The position numbers and the translations under genes were made by a program. DNA of 64,000 nt from Pleomorphomonas oryzae DSM 16300 (lineage in GTDB: Bacteria; Pseudomonadota; Alphaproteobacteria; Rhizobiales; Pleomorphomonadaceae): NCBI RefSeq assembly GCF_000422965.1, contig NZ_AUHB01000001.1:1-64000 (forward strand). Direction: 5' to 3'. This document shows, one piece after another, positions 18,480 through 27,373 of this stretch (positions are counted from its first letter, which is position 1; the number at the start of each line of letters is the position of its first letter). The notes beneath the pieces were generated by a model. That model searched no databases and was not told the DNA's origin. It worked only from the letters and a program-made list of their open reading frames with translations.

Positions 18480-20672
18480 ATGAATCAACCCTTCTCTCTT
18501 TTCCTGTCTCGGGTCGTCGCCTCCTTGCTGGCCATGGTCCTTGCGCTGTCGGCCATCGGGCTATTTCTCGTTTGGGCTGCTCGGTCGGTTGATCAGGAGG
18601 ATATCCGCAGGCAGGGCGAGATCGCCGGCTATGCTCTGAGAGAAATTCGCACCAATCTGTCTCATAACCAGGAAAGTTCCACATTCTGGGATGAGGCCGT
18701 CGAGAGAACGGCCGTGAGCGGCAATGACGAATGGATCGATGGCAACCTCGGCAGCTGGATGCACACATTCTTCGGCGTCGATGAGGCCTATGTGCTGGAT
18801 GGGCAGGATCAGCCGATCTATTCTTTTGCCGACAATCAAATAAAGCCGGCCGGCTTCTTCGAAGAACGCCGCGACTTGTTGCGCCCCTATCTGCAAGCCC
18901 TCCGTTCCAAACTGGCGACTGAAGAGGCGCCGATCGCAGGCAGCCACGAACAATCGGTGGGCGTCAGCGACTATCTCTACGTCGCGGGACAGCCGGCGGT
19001 GTTGAGCGTAAAGCCGATTGTCTCCGACTCCGGGAGACTGAGCCAATCCATCTCGACGATTCATATCCATGTCGCCATTCAGTATCTTGAAGGCGACGTC
19101 ATCCGCCGGGTTGGCCAGGCGCATGTTCTGCAAGATCTGAAATTCGTTCCGGCCGGCGCGCTTGATCCAGACGCGGCGTCTGTGACCCTGACCGGCGACA
19201 CCAGCGGCGCGACCGTTCCGTTCGAATGGGTACCCTATCAGCCGGGGCGGCGCCTTCTCGCCTCCCTGTTGCCGATTCTGGCGCTGGTGGCGTCGACGCT
19301 GATGGTCGGCACTCTCTTGATCTCCTCGGCGTCCTATCGTCGCAAGCTGGATCGGATCAAGAACAACGAGCACATCCGATATCTCGCCTCGCACGACCCG
19401 CTCACCGGGCTTCCCAATCGGGCGGCCTATGAGAAAGCCGCCGATGAGCTGGTTGATCAGTTCTCCCTCCACCAGCAATCCGACCCTCTGGCGTTTCTGT
19501 TCATGGACCTCGACCGGTTCAAGCAGGTCAACGACATCCTGGGCCACCAGATCGGCGATGCCGTCCTGGTCGAATTCGCCCGGCGCACGGCCGGCATCCT
19601 TCCTGCCAACGCCCCTGTCTACCGCGTGGGCGGAGACGAGTTCGCAGCCCTGATCCCCCATCGGACCAAGCGCGAAGTCGAGCAGATTTGCAGTGAGATC
19701 ATCGACAGTCTCGCCGAGCCGATGGAGATCGAGGGGCGGCGAGCCTTCATCGGCGTCTCCATAGGCGTGTCGATGGCTCCTCATCACGGCACCGATCGAC
19801 CGGAGCTGAACAGGAAGGCCGACGTCGCCCTCTATCATGCCAAACTGGCCGGGCGCCGTCGCTTCTCGATCTTCGGCAGCCAGATGGACGATGCCATCCA
19901 GAACCGGGCCGCCATAGAGGCGGATCTTCGCGAAGCCCTCCGGACAAAGATCGGACTCTCCGTCGTCTATCAGCCCAAATTCGCCAGCGACGGCGATCGT
20001 GTCCTGGGGGCCGAGGCGCTCGTCCGCTGGCAGCATCCCGGACGGGGAGCGATTTCGCCGGTGGTGTTCATTCCCATTGCCGAAGAGGCGGGCTTGATCG
20101 GCGACCTGGGCTTGTGGGTTCTGGAAACCGCCTGCCGCGAAGCCGTTGCATGGCCAGTCGACCATCTCGCCGTCAATGTGTCTCCCATTCAGCTGCGTGA
20201 TCCCGAGTTCGTCGAAGCCGTATCTGCCGTGCTGTCGAGAACCGGTTTTCCGGCGGAGCGTCTCGAACTTGAGATGACCGAAACCGACTTCGCAGATTCC
20301 GAGGAAGTCGGGCTGCAAAACATCAAATCCCTGAATGCCAAGGGGATCGCCATCGCCATCGATGACTTCGGAACAGGGTCGTCGACGTTCGAACGGCTCA
20401 GGGATATCAGCTTCGATCGCATCAAGATCGACCGCAGCTTTGTGAAGAACATCACCGAGTCCGAGGGCGACGCGGAAATTGTTCGGGCCATGATCTCAAT
20501 GGCGCATGCCAAGGGGCTGAAGACGACCGCCGAGGGCGTTGAAACACCCGAACAGAGAGACGTTCTGCGGGCTTTCGGCTGTGACGAGCTGCAGGGCTTC
20601 CTGATGGGCAAGCCGATGCCGCCCACCGAGCTGTCGCAGATTTTCAAAACGTCCGCTGCATTGGCAGTCTAG
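18480..20672 (+). CDS. Membrane GGDEF-EAL c-di-GMP signalling protein with CHASE4-like sensor
   Basis: This 730-residue protein is predicted to make and/or break cyclic di-GMP. One membrane span (about residues 8-34) is followed by a roughly 220-residue periplasmic part resembling CHASE4 (SSTFWDEAVERT near its start) and a second span at about 253-280. The GGDEF domain begins HDPLTGLPNR at about 305, with an intact GGDEF signature at 384-388 but no RxxD inhibitory site before it. The EAL domain has EAL at 512-514 and the later NVSP, DDFGTG, KIDRSF and EGVET residues, so it looks catalytically complete. ATG 18480 was chosen over the adjoining TTG. Confidence 0.93.
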   Translation: MNQPFSLFLSRVVASLLAMVLALSAIGLFLVWAARSVDQEDIRRQGEIAGYALREIRTNLSHNQESSTFWDEAVERTAVSGNDEWIDGNLGSWMHTFFGVDEAYVLDGQDQPIYSFADNQIKPAGFFEERRDLLRPYLQALRSKLATEEAPIAGSHEQSVGVSDYLYVAGQPAVLSVKPIVSDSGRLSQSISTIHIHVAIQYLEGDVIRRVGQAHVLQDLKFVPAGALDPDAASVTLTGDTSGATVPFEWVPYQPGRRLLASLLPILALVASTLMVGTLLISSASYRRKLDRIKNNEHIRYLASHDPLTGLPNRAAYEKAADELVDQFSLHQQSDPLAFLFMDLDRFKQVNDILGHQIGDAVLVEFARRTAGILPANAPVYRVGGDEFAALIPHRTKREVEQICSEIIDSLAEPMEIEGRRAFIGVSIGVSMAPHHGTDRPELNRKADVALYHAKLAGRRRFSIFGSQMDDAIQNRAAIEADLREALRTKIGLSVVYQPKFASDGDRVLGAEALVRWQHPGRGAISPVVFIPIAEEAGLIGDLGLWVLETACREAVAWPVDHLAVNVSPIQLRDPEFVEAVSAVLSRTGFPAERLELEMTETDFADSEEVGLQNIKSLNAKGIAIAIDDFGTGSSTFERLRDISFDRIKIDRSFVKNITESEGDAEIVRAMISMAHAKGLKTTAEGVETPEQRDVLRAFGCDELQGFLMGKPMPPTELSQIFKTSAALAV

Positions 20673-21094
20673 AGCACGTTTGTCTTGCCCCAATCCCGGA
20701 CGCAACATCGGAGCTGCCCTGCACCGGGTGCCGGCTTCCATGCCTTGGCGCCCGCCCGCAAGGCGGCGAAATCGCCCCCGCTCATAGCCTCTGAGCGTGA
20801 ATAGGGCGGCCGACACGCCTTTTCACCGCTACCTCCTTTGAACGTGATCGGGTTGGCCATTTACTCGGAGCCTAGGTAATATACCTAAGTGAGTGCCCGA
20901 TATTGGCAGTTCAGGAAGGTCTCCGATGGCTGATGCGATTTTGCCCAGACCCCAATTCATACCGCTCTTCGTCAGCCTCGCAGCGCCGAATTGAGCCCTC
21001 CCGAACCGCCCTACATCAACCAACACGCCCCAACGCCCCTTTGGGCCTGAACTCCAGACACCCGAAGTCCGTAAGGCTTCACGGAGAATGACAT
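20673..21094. other. Intergenic spacer before gnd
   Basis: About 420 bases without a credible gene. Short frames on both strands lack family features. The segment presumably holds the gnd-zwf promoter, but no convincing hexamer pair was seen. Confidence 0.4.
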
Positions 21095-22087
21095 ATGCAG
21101 ATCGGAATGATGGGACTGGGCCGGATGGGCTACAACATGGCACTCCGGCTTATGGCAGGCGGACACGAGGTCGTGGCCTACGACGTCAACCGGGACAGCG
21201 TCGCCGCCATGGAGGCGCAAGGCGCCGTTCCCGCCTCCTCGGTCGATGACCTGATATCCCGCCTGAAGCCGCCGCGCGCCATCTGGCTGATGCTGCCGGC
21301 CGCCGTCACGGAAGCGGCCGTTCGCGATCTGTCGACGCGCCTTTCCCCCGATGACGCGATCATCGACGGCGGCAACTCCAACTATCGCAAGGCGGTGGAT
21401 CTGGCCGGCGAACTGGCAACGGCCAGAATTCACTTCCTCGATGTCGGCACGTCCGGCGGCGTATGGGGCAAGGAGCGCGGCTACTGCCTGATGATCGGTG
21501 GCGACACCGGCGCCGTGGCGCGGCTCGATCCCATTTTTGCAACCCTGGCCCCCGGCGGCGATCCGTCGCTCAGCGCGGCGGAGCGCGGCTACCTCCACTG
21601 CGGTCCGGCCGGTGCCGGCCATTTCGTCAAGATGATCCACAACGGCATCGAATACGGCATGATGGCCGCCTATGCCGAGGGGCTGAACATCCTGAAATCG
21701 GCCAACGCCGGCTCGGTGGCGCGCAAGGCCGACGCCGAGACCAGCCCGCTCGATGAGCCGCAATACTACCGCTACGATTTCGACATCGCTGCGGTGACCG
21801 AGGTGTGGCGGCATGCCAGCGTCATCAGCTCGTGGCTGCTCGACCTGACGGCTTCGGCGCTTTCCGCCGACCCCAACCTTGCCTCCTATCAGGGCCACGT
21901 CGCCGATTCCGGCGAGGGGCGCTGGACGCTTCAGGCCGCCATCGACACCTCCGTGCCGGTGCCGGTGCTGTCGTCGGCCCTATTCAGCCGCTTCACCTCG
22001 CGCGGCAATGACGAGTTCGCCAACAAGGTGCTTTCGGCCATGCGCCAAGCCTTTGGCGGCCATATCGAAAAGAAGGAGGGCCACTGA
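21095..22087 (+). CDS. gnd: 6-phosphogluconate dehydrogenase, decarboxylating (short form)
   Basis: It oxidises 6-phosphogluconate to ribulose 5-phosphate with CO2 release. At 330 residues it is the short form, lacking the long C-terminal part of the roughly 470-residue enzyme; short enzymes are often NAD-preferring. The Rossmann GLGRMG is at residues 7-12, [12 protein letters not shown] near 90, the substrate-site [10 protein letters not shown] near 120, and the catalytic-lysine segment [16 protein letters not shown] near 175. GGAG lies 8 bases before the ATG. Its stop is one base before zwf, so the pair is an operon. Confidence 0.92.
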   Translation: MQIGMMGLGRMGYNMALRLMAGGHEVVAYDVNRDSVAAMEAQGAVPASSVDDLISRLKPPRAIWLMLPAAVTEAAVRDLSTRLSPDDAIIDGGNSNYRKAVDLAGELATARIHFLDVGTSGGVWGKERGYCLMIGGDTGAVARLDPIFATLAPGGDPSLSAAERGYLHCGPAGAGHFVKMIHNGIEYGMMAAYAEGLNILKSANAGSVARKADAETSPLDEPQYYRYDFDIAAVTEVWRHASVISSWLLDLTASALSADPNLASYQGHVADSGEGRWTLQAAIDTSVPVPVLSSALFSRFTSRGNDEFANKVLSAMRQAFGGHIEKKEGH

Positions 22088-22088
22088 C

Positions 22089-23483
22089 ATGCCCAGAGTC
22101 ATCAAAGAAGCCCGCAACGGACGGTCGGACGCTCTCGTCATCTTTGGCGCCACCGGCGACCTCGCCCGCAAGATGATCTATCCGTCGCTCTATCAGATGG
22201 TGCGGCGCGGCAATCTCAACGAACCCATCGTCGGCGTTGCCCGCGATAGCTGGAGCGTCGAGAAGCTGGTGGAGCGCGCCCGCGAGAGCATCGCCAGCTC
22301 CGGCGACATCGACGAGGCAACCTTCACCAAATTCGCCAGCCTGATGCGCTTCGTCCCCGGCGACTACCAGGACCCGACGACGTTCACCCGTCTCCAGGAG
22401 GCACTGTCGGACCGCCGGCGCGTGCTCTACTATCTCGCGATCCCGCCGTCGATGTTCGCCTCGGTGACCGCCGGCCTCAAGCAGGCCAACCTCTCGCTCG
22501 GCGCGCGTTTGATGGTCGAAAAGCCGTTCGGCCGCGACCTGCAATCGGCGCAGGAGCTCAACCGCGTTCTGCATACCGTCTTCAAAGAAGACGAGATTTT
22601 CCGCATCGACCACTATCTCGGCAAGGAGGCGATCCAGAACCTCCTCTACTTCCGCTTCGCCAACTCCTTCCTGGAGCCGTTGTGGAACCGCAACTACATC
22701 GACAGCGTGCAGATCACCATGGCCGAGAACTTCGGCGTCGAGGGGCGCGGCCGCTTCTATGAGGAGGTCGGCGCGTTGCGCGATGTGGTGCAGAACCACC
22801 TGATCAACGTGCTGCTGCTGCTCGCCACCGAACCGCCGGTCAACGCCCTCTCTGACGACCTGATCGACGAGAAGGTGCAGGTGCTGAAAGCCATCCGCCC
22901 GCTTGAGGAGCTCGACGTCGTCCGCGGCCAGTTCGAGGGCTATCGCAACGAACCGGGCGTTGCCGCCAACTCGCGGGTCGAGACCTTCGTGGCGGTGCGC
23001 CTGTTCATCGACACCTGGCGCTGGCAGGGCGTGCCCTTCTACATTCGCGCCGGCAAGAACCTGCCGGTGCGCGCCACCGAGGTGGTGGTCCGCTTCAAGC
23101 GGCCGCCGCTCGACGTGTTCGACCCGATCCGGCCGGGCGAAGCCAACTACATGCGCTTCCGCCTTGGTCCCGAGGTGGCGATCGGCATCGGCGCACGGCG
23201 CAAGGCCAACGGCGGCAACATGATCGGCGAGGCGGTGGAGCTCAGCGCCGTCAGCGACGGCATGGACAACCTCCTCCCCTATGAGCGGCTGATCGGCGAC
23301 GCGATGAACGGCCGCCGCCAACTGTTCACCCGCGAGGACATGGCGGAACTTGCCTGGCAGATCGTCCAGCCGGTGCTCGATTCCGGCACGGCGCCGGCGC
23401 TCTACAAGCCGCTGACCTGGGGCCCCCGAGAGGCCATGGGCGGCTTTGAGCCGGTGGGCGGATGGGTCGATCCCCGGACCTGA
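22089..23483 (+). CDS. zwf: Glucose-6-phosphate 1-dehydrogenase
   Basis: It oxidises glucose 6-phosphate to 6-phosphogluconolactone, the entry to the pentose-phosphate and Entner-Doudoroff routes. The protein has 464 residues. The NADP-binding GATGDLARK starts at about residue 20, and the signature RIDHYLGK is at 172-179. ATG 22089 is one base after the gnd stop; an upstream extension in frame overlaps gnd and is not conserved. No lactonase gene (pgl) accompanies it, unlike the common zwf-pgl-edd order. Confidence 0.95.
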   Translation: MPRVIKEARNGRSDALVIFGATGDLARKMIYPSLYQMVRRGNLNEPIVGVARDSWSVEKLVERARESIASSGDIDEATFTKFASLMRFVPGDYQDPTTFTRLQEALSDRRRVLYYLAIPPSMFASVTAGLKQANLSLGARLMVEKPFGRDLQSAQELNRVLHTVFKEDEIFRIDHYLGKEAIQNLLYFRFANSFLEPLWNRNYIDSVQITMAENFGVEGRGRFYEEVGALRDVVQNHLINVLLLLATEPPVNALSDDLIDEKVQVLKAIRPLEELDVVRGQFEGYRNEPGVAANSRVETFVAVRLFIDTWRWQGVPFYIRAGKNLPVRATEVVVRFKRPPLDVFDPIRPGEANYMRFRLGPEVAIGIGARRKANGGNMIGEAVELSAVSDGMDNLLPYERLIGDAMNGRRQLFTREDMAELAWQIVQPVLDSGTAPALYKPLTWGPREAMGGFEPVGGWVDPRT

Positions 23484-23494
23484 CGTTTTTCAGC

Positions 23495-23519
23495 GCCCGG
23501 CGGCCTGGAGCTGCCGGGC
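23495..23519 (+). terminator. Stem-loop between convergent zwf and PAS-GGDEF genes
   Basis: A 10-bp stem GCCCGGCGGC / GCTGCCGGGC (one G-T pair) with a 5-base loop follows zwf by 11 bases. No T-run follows on the plus strand. It probably ends or protects the gnd-zwf mRNA. Confidence 0.45.
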
Positions 23520-23580
23520 CGTTCCTCACAGCGTGGGACGGCTTTCATTCCGGCCTGATTGTCGGCACGGCATGACAGGC

Positions 23581-25272
23581 TCACGCGAGTTCGACGCGAT
23601 TGCGGCCGTTTGCCTTGGCGCGGTAGAGCGCGGCGTCGACGCGGCGGAAGAAGGCGCCGGGGTCTTCTCCGCTGGCAACTTCGCCGACGCCGATGCTGAC
23701 CGAGAGGCCGTCTGCCGGAAATCCTGCCTCGGCCACATGAGACCGAATGTCGTTGGCCAGAGATGAGGCGAACTCCAGCCCGGTGTCCGGCAGCAGGACC
23801 GCAAACTCCTCCCCACCCCATCGGGCAGCGCAATCCATTTCGCGCGACCGGAGCTGCAAGATGCCGGCGACATGCCGCAGCGTGTCGTCGCCAACGTCGT
23901 GGCCATAGCGGTCGTTGAGCTGTTTGAAGTGGTCGATATCGACCACCATCAGCGAATAGGGGCGCGCCTGGGCAAGGTGACGCTCGGCCGAGGTCTTCAG
24001 AGCCTGCTCGAAATGCCGGCGGTTCTTGAGTCCGGTCAATGAATCCGTCAGGGCCGCCGCCTCCAGGCGGGCCTCCAGCCGCTTGCGATCGGTGATGTCG
24101 AGAAGCACGCCGGTAAAAGCAACGTCGCCATTGGATTGCAAACGTGTCTTGGCCCGGCCAAGCAGCCACTTGCCGCCCTCCCTGCCGTTGATCTGAAACT
24201 CCCGCTCCCATGGCTGTTGCCATCTGGCCGATCGTTTGAGGCTGCGCAGGAGACCAATCCACCCGAAGCGTGGCAAGAAAGACGACAAGACTTCAGGCGA
24301 GGTCAGGTCGATCTCCGACGATATTCCAAGGAAACCTGTGGCTGCGGCGTTGAAATACGTGGGGCTGAAGCGACCGTTGGCAGCCATCACCGCCTGGAAG
24401 ACGATGCCGGGAACCGAATTGATCAGGTCGGCAACCTGCTCTTCCTGCTCGCGCTGCTTGGTCAGATCGGTAAAGCTCAGAACGGAGCCCTGGATCCGAT
24501 CGCCAACCCGGATCGGGCTGACGACAAGCCGGACGGGAAAGAGCGTACCGTCGGCTTTTCGCATGAAGCACTCGATCCCCTGAGCGGTGGGGCCGGTCGA
24601 GGCCATGCGGAGGATCGGGTGGATCTCGCCGCCGGCTTGCTCGCCGGCGTCGCCGAGAAATCGATGAATGCCGAGCTTGATGACCTCGCTCTCGTGAAGA
24701 ACACCGAACGCCCTGACGGCTTCTGGATTGACGAAGGTGAAGGCTCCCGTATCGTCTATGCCGCAGACGCCCACGTTGACGCTGTCGAGCAGGAGACGAT
24801 TGAACTGTTCGGCCTCGATCACCGCGGTGATATCCTGAACGATGCACAGCAGCAGCTTGCAGTCGGCCAGCTGCACCGGCCCGGCGTAGACTTGCACGTC
24901 GCGAATTGTTCCGTCTGCCAGCCGGTGGCGAAAGCGTTGCGGATAGTGCCCTCCCGCCCAGGAGGAGATCTCGCGCATCACCGGCAGCACCGCGCGGCCC
25001 AGCGTATTGATGTCCCAAACGTGGAGTTGCCGGAACGCCTCGCGGCTATAACCGTAGAACTCCAATGCCTTCTTGTTGGCATCGACCACAGCGCCATCGT
25101 CTTCCGGATTGATGAGCAGAATGGGTGCGGAGTTCGTCCCGAACAGCGTGTCGAAGATAGCGCAGAACGCTTCGTTCTTGGCTGAGCAGCGTAGCGGCGT
25201 GCCTTTACACCCTGGCTCAGAACACACGGCGGCCAGATGACCACCCTCCGAAGCGCTACAACGCTGTTCCAT
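23581..25272 (-). CDS. Diguanylate cyclase with three PAS-type sensor domains
   Basis: This 563-residue soluble protein is predicted to make c-di-GMP. Three PAS/PAC-like modules occupy roughly residues 40-150, 160-280 and 290-395 (for example INPEDDGAVVDANKKALEFYGYSREAF and FTFVNPEAVRAFG). The C-terminal GGDEF domain starts TDSLTGLKNRRHFEQ at about 400. The signature is GGEEF at 486-490, with an allosteric RxxD inhibitory site (REMD, 477-480) exactly five residues before it. There are no membrane spans. It is convergent with zwf. Confidence 0.93.
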   Translation of the reverse strand: MEQRCSASEGGHLAAVCSEPGCKGTPLRCSAKNEAFCAIFDTLFGTNSAPILLINPEDDGAVVDANKKALEFYGYSREAFRQLHVWDINTLGRAVLPVMREISSWAGGHYPQRFRHRLADGTIRDVQVYAGPVQLADCKLLLCIVQDITAVIEAEQFNRLLLDSVNVGVCGIDDTGAFTFVNPEAVRAFGVLHESEVIKLGIHRFLGDAGEQAGGEIHPILRMASTGPTAQGIECFMRKADGTLFPVRLVVSPIRVGDRIQGSVLSFTDLTKQREQEEQVADLINSVPGIVFQAVMAANGRFSPTYFNAAATGFLGISSEIDLTSPEVLSSFLPRFGWIGLLRSLKRSARWQQPWEREFQINGREGGKWLLGRAKTRLQSNGDVAFTGVLLDITDRKRLEARLEAAALTDSLTGLKNRRHFEQALKTSAERHLAQARPYSLMVVDIDHFKQLNDRYGHDVGDDTLRHVAGILQLRSREMDCAARWGGEEFAVLLPDTGLEFASSLANDIRSHVAEAGFPADGLSVSIGVGEVASGEDPGAFFRRVDAALYRAKANGRNRVELA

Positions 25273-25629
25273 TATCAGACCTCGCGATCGTTGACCGGCA
25301 GGCTGTCGATAAATCGTCCATCAGCTCCATTGCTTACCAGACTACCTTAGAAATTTTCAAATATCTATAAGCCCACGAAAACACTGGCGATTTGACAACT
25401 TGCGGTATATCGCCCGCTGCGTGATGAAAACCGGAACGCCCCTCGCCGGAGCCGGTCCCGATAATCGAATGGCGGAAGAGCGCTTCATCGTCGCCAACGG
25501 CGGCTCCGCTGCGTCCATCACAGGCCCAGGCGCCCCATTGAGCAGCACCACTGCTTGTTGCAGTTCACTCTCGCTATTTGCCGCCGACCTGCCATGAGAT
25601 CTGCGTCAGCACCGTCTCGGAAACGACAA
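25273..25629. other. Intergenic spacer, nothing recognised
   Basis: About 350 bases lie between the PAS-GGDEF start and the terminator of the first DUF3563 gene. The first 120 bases are relatively AT-rich and probably hold the PAS-GGDEF promoter. A 64-codon frame here shows no family features. Confidence 0.4.
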
Positions 25630-25657
25630 AGCGCCCGAACCGGTCAGGTCGAGCGCT
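25630..25657 (-). terminator. Rho-independent terminator of DUF3563 gene 1
   Basis: The minus strand reads AGCGCTCG, a 12-base loop, then CGGGCGCT followed by TTGTCGTTTC. The 8-bp stem has one G-T pair. An almost identical element ends the second DUF3563 gene at 26872-26901. Confidence 0.75.
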
Positions 25658-25699
25658 CAACGTCGTGTCGATCGGGGCGGTCAAACCGCCTTGGGATCC

Positions 25700-25858
25700 T
25701 CAGAGACCGAGGTTCCGGTTGAAGTTGCGGCGGCTGAGGTTGCGCTCGCGAGCTTCGAGGTCGTAGCGGTCACCGGCTTCGTAGATATAGGCCAGTTCCA
25801 TCTCTTCGGTGGTCGGAACGCGGAGGGCCTTGGCGGCACGCTTGAGGGTGGCGAACAT
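25700..25858 (-). CDS. DUF3563 micro-protein, copy 1
   Basis: This 52-residue cytoplasmic protein has unknown function. It starts MFATLKRAAKALRVP and has the family core AYIYEAGDRYDLEARERNLSRR. The ATG at 25858 matches the paralogue at 26944-27102; a longer frame adds 22 residues of leader-like sequence. AAGGAAAACCGAA precedes the ATG. A leader hairpin (CCGGAAACCTCCGG), an upstream 67-base block and the terminator are all shared with copy 2, so the whole transcription unit was duplicated. DUF3563 proteins are common small proteins of Rhizobiales and Burkholderiales. Confidence 0.85.
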   Translation of the reverse strand: MFATLKRAAKALRVPTTEEMELAYIYEAGDRYDLEARERNLSRRNFNRNLGL

Positions 25859-25918
25859 TTCGGTTTTCCTTGTTTCAGACCGGAGGTTTCCGGCCTCTTT
25901 TCTCTGTTCTTCTGATGT

Positions 25919-25985
25919 CCTCAATATAAGCCCGGAGACGCCTGTGACCTAATCGCAAGTTCTGAAAGTCATCTTCAGATTCTCT
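25919..25985 (-). promoter_or_regulatory. Conserved promoter/leader block of DUF3563 gene 1
   Basis: These 67 bases match 27164-27230 upstream of copy 2 except at 5 positions, all transitions. On the minus strand the block contains a likely -10 TATATT (rc 25923-25928) and the motif CTTGCGATTAGGTC. No TTGACA-like -35 sits at the right distance, which suggests an activator or an alternative sigma factor. Confidence 0.55.
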
Positions 25986-26352
25986 TTGGATAGGAGTGGC
26001 GTTAGCGGGATCGCGACGACGACGCGCTGTTGTAGCCGCCCGGCGAAGGATCGGCGGCGGGGCGGATTGGCGCCCACACCTTCATGGCGGGCTGTCTGGT
26101 CTCCGGCTATCCGCTGGCCACCATCGCCCCTCGTCCATCGGGAGCGCGGGCCTGTGGCGCCGGGATTGAAATCGAACAGTACACACGTGAGAGTATAGAG
26201 GCTAACCGCCAATTCTGGATTTCAACAACACAAACTAGGGTCGACCATTCAATATATAATTACGCGTCGGACAAAACTATTATGTTGATCAATTGCCCCT
26301 CGAAGAGTAGGGAGTGTATTCAAGATTCTTGCTTATATTTGGAGCCATCCTC

Positions 26353-26781
26353 GTGGACGATTACGACAAACTGACCACGCTCGATCTGACGGCAAGCATT
26401 GTTGCCGCCTATGTCGGCAACAACTCCGTTCCGGTGCCGGAAATGCCCGCGCTCATCGCCAGCGTTCACAGCACCCTGGCTCGCGTACGCGCTGGCAATG
26501 GCGAGAGCCAAAGCCAGGAGGTTGCAGCGGAGCCCGCCAAGCCAGCCGTTTCGATCAAGAAGTCCATCACGCCGGACTATCTCATCTGTCTTGAGGATGG
26601 GAAGAAGTTCAAGTCGCTGAAGCGCCATCTGCGCACCCACTACGACATGTCGCCCGACGAGTACCGGGCGAAGTGGAACCTGCCGAGCGATTACCCGATG
26701 GTTGCGCCGAACTATGCTGAGGCGCGTTCCAACCTCGCCAAGCAGATGGGCCTCGGCCAGCAGCGCAAGCGCTCCGCCTGA
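26353..26781 (+). CDS. MucR/Ros family zinc-finger transcriptional regulator
   Basis: MucR/Ros proteins are H-NS-like regulators of Rhizobiales that bind AT-rich DNA and control exopolysaccharide, motility and virulence genes. The protein has 142 residues. The N-terminal oligomerisation segment [21 protein letters not shown] is followed by a linker. The Ros-type finger [21 protein letters not shown], then [12 protein letters not shown], sits at about residues 78-115. GTG 26353 was chosen because GGAG lies 8 bases before it; an in-frame start 13 codons upstream has no such site. The upstream 26180-26345 DNA is AT-rich, a plausible self-binding region. The gene lies between two DUF3563 genes on the other strand. 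Confidence 0.92.
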   Translation: MDDYDKLTTLDLTASIVAAYVGNNSVPVPEMPALIASVHSTLARVRAGNGESQSQEVAAEPAKPAVSIKKSITPDYLICLEDGKKFKSLKRHLRTHYDMSPDEYRAKWNLPSDYPMVAPNYAEARSNLAKQMGLGQQRKRSA

Positions 26782-26806
26782 CCCTTCGACAACAAGACCG
26801 CCAAAG

Positions 26807-26836
26807 CCCCGCCCTCACCGGTGGGGTTTTGTGTTT
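26807..26836 (+). terminator. Rho-independent terminator of the MucR gene
   Basis: Stem CCCCGCC / GGTGGGG (7 bp with one G-T pair, loop CTCACC) at 26807-26826 is followed by TTTTGTGTTT. It lies 25 bases after the stop codon. Confidence 0.82.
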
Positions 26837-26871
26837 CGGCATCATCTTCGACCAGGCCGCAAGAACGACAA

Positions 26872-26901
26872 AGCGCCCGAACCGGTCAGGTTTCGAGCGC
26901 T
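26872..26901 (-). terminator. Rho-independent terminator of DUF3563 gene 2
   Basis: AGCGCTCG and CGGGCGCT pair on the minus strand around a 14-base loop, followed by TTGTCGTTCT. It is the sister of the terminator at 25630-25657. Confidence 0.75.
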
Positions 26902-26943
26902 CGACGTCGTGGTCAGCCTTGTCGGCTTTCCGCCGTCAGATCC

Positions 26944-27102
26944 TCAGAGGCCGAGGCCCCGGTTGGCAACGCGGCGGCTGAGGTTGCGCTCGCGGGCTTC
27001 CAGGTCGTAGCGGTCGCCAGCTTCGTTGAGGTAGGCCAGATCGCGCTCGGCCTGGGTGGGAACGCGGAGGAGCTTGGCGGTACGCTTGAGGGTGGCGAAC
27101 AT
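26944..27102 (-). CDS. DUF3563 micro-protein, copy 2
   Basis: The 52-residue translation begins MFATLKRTAKLLRVPTQAER, continues DLAYLNEAGDRYDLEARERN and ends NRGLGL. It is a close paralogue of the protein at 25700-25858, with the same start context (AAAAACCGAG before ATG), the same leader hairpin CCGGAAACCTCCGG and the same upstream block. The overlapping longer frame on this strand (to 27203) is out of register with the family and is not a gene. Function unknown. Confidence 0.85.
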   Translation of the reverse strand: MFATLKRTAKLLRVPTQAERDLAYLNEAGDRYDLEARERNLSRRVANRGLGL

Positions 27103-27163
27103 CTCGGTTTTTCCTTCTTCCAGACCGGAGGTTTCCGGCCTCTTTCTCTCATTTCTTTTGCAC

Positions 27164-27230
27164 CCTCAATATAGGCCCGGAGGCGCCTGCGACCTAATCG
27201 CAAGTTCTGAAGGTCACCTTCAGATTCTCT
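27164..27230 (-). promoter_or_regulatory. Conserved promoter/leader block of DUF3563 gene 2
   Basis: This is the counterpart of 25919-25985, differing at 5 of 67 positions. The -10-like TATATT and the CTTGCGATTAGGTC motif are identical in both. Such retention outside coding sequence points to a shared regulator or a recent duplication. Confidence 0.55.
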
Positions 27231-27373
27231 GTCGGCAGATCCGCTCCGGGGGGCGGAGCTCGTGGTTTTGGCGCCCGAACGCCATTCAGAAAAATACGTA
27301 GAGATCCATTGCTTTTGTTTAGCTTTTATGGTGACTCCGCATATGAGCCAGCTGTTCGGGGGACGGTCGTGTC

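Noticed and set aside
26913-27203. A 96-codon minus-strand frame over the second DUF3563 gene
   Set aside because: It is shifted relative to the DUF3563 reading frame. The 52-codon frame from 27102 matches the paralogue residue by residue.
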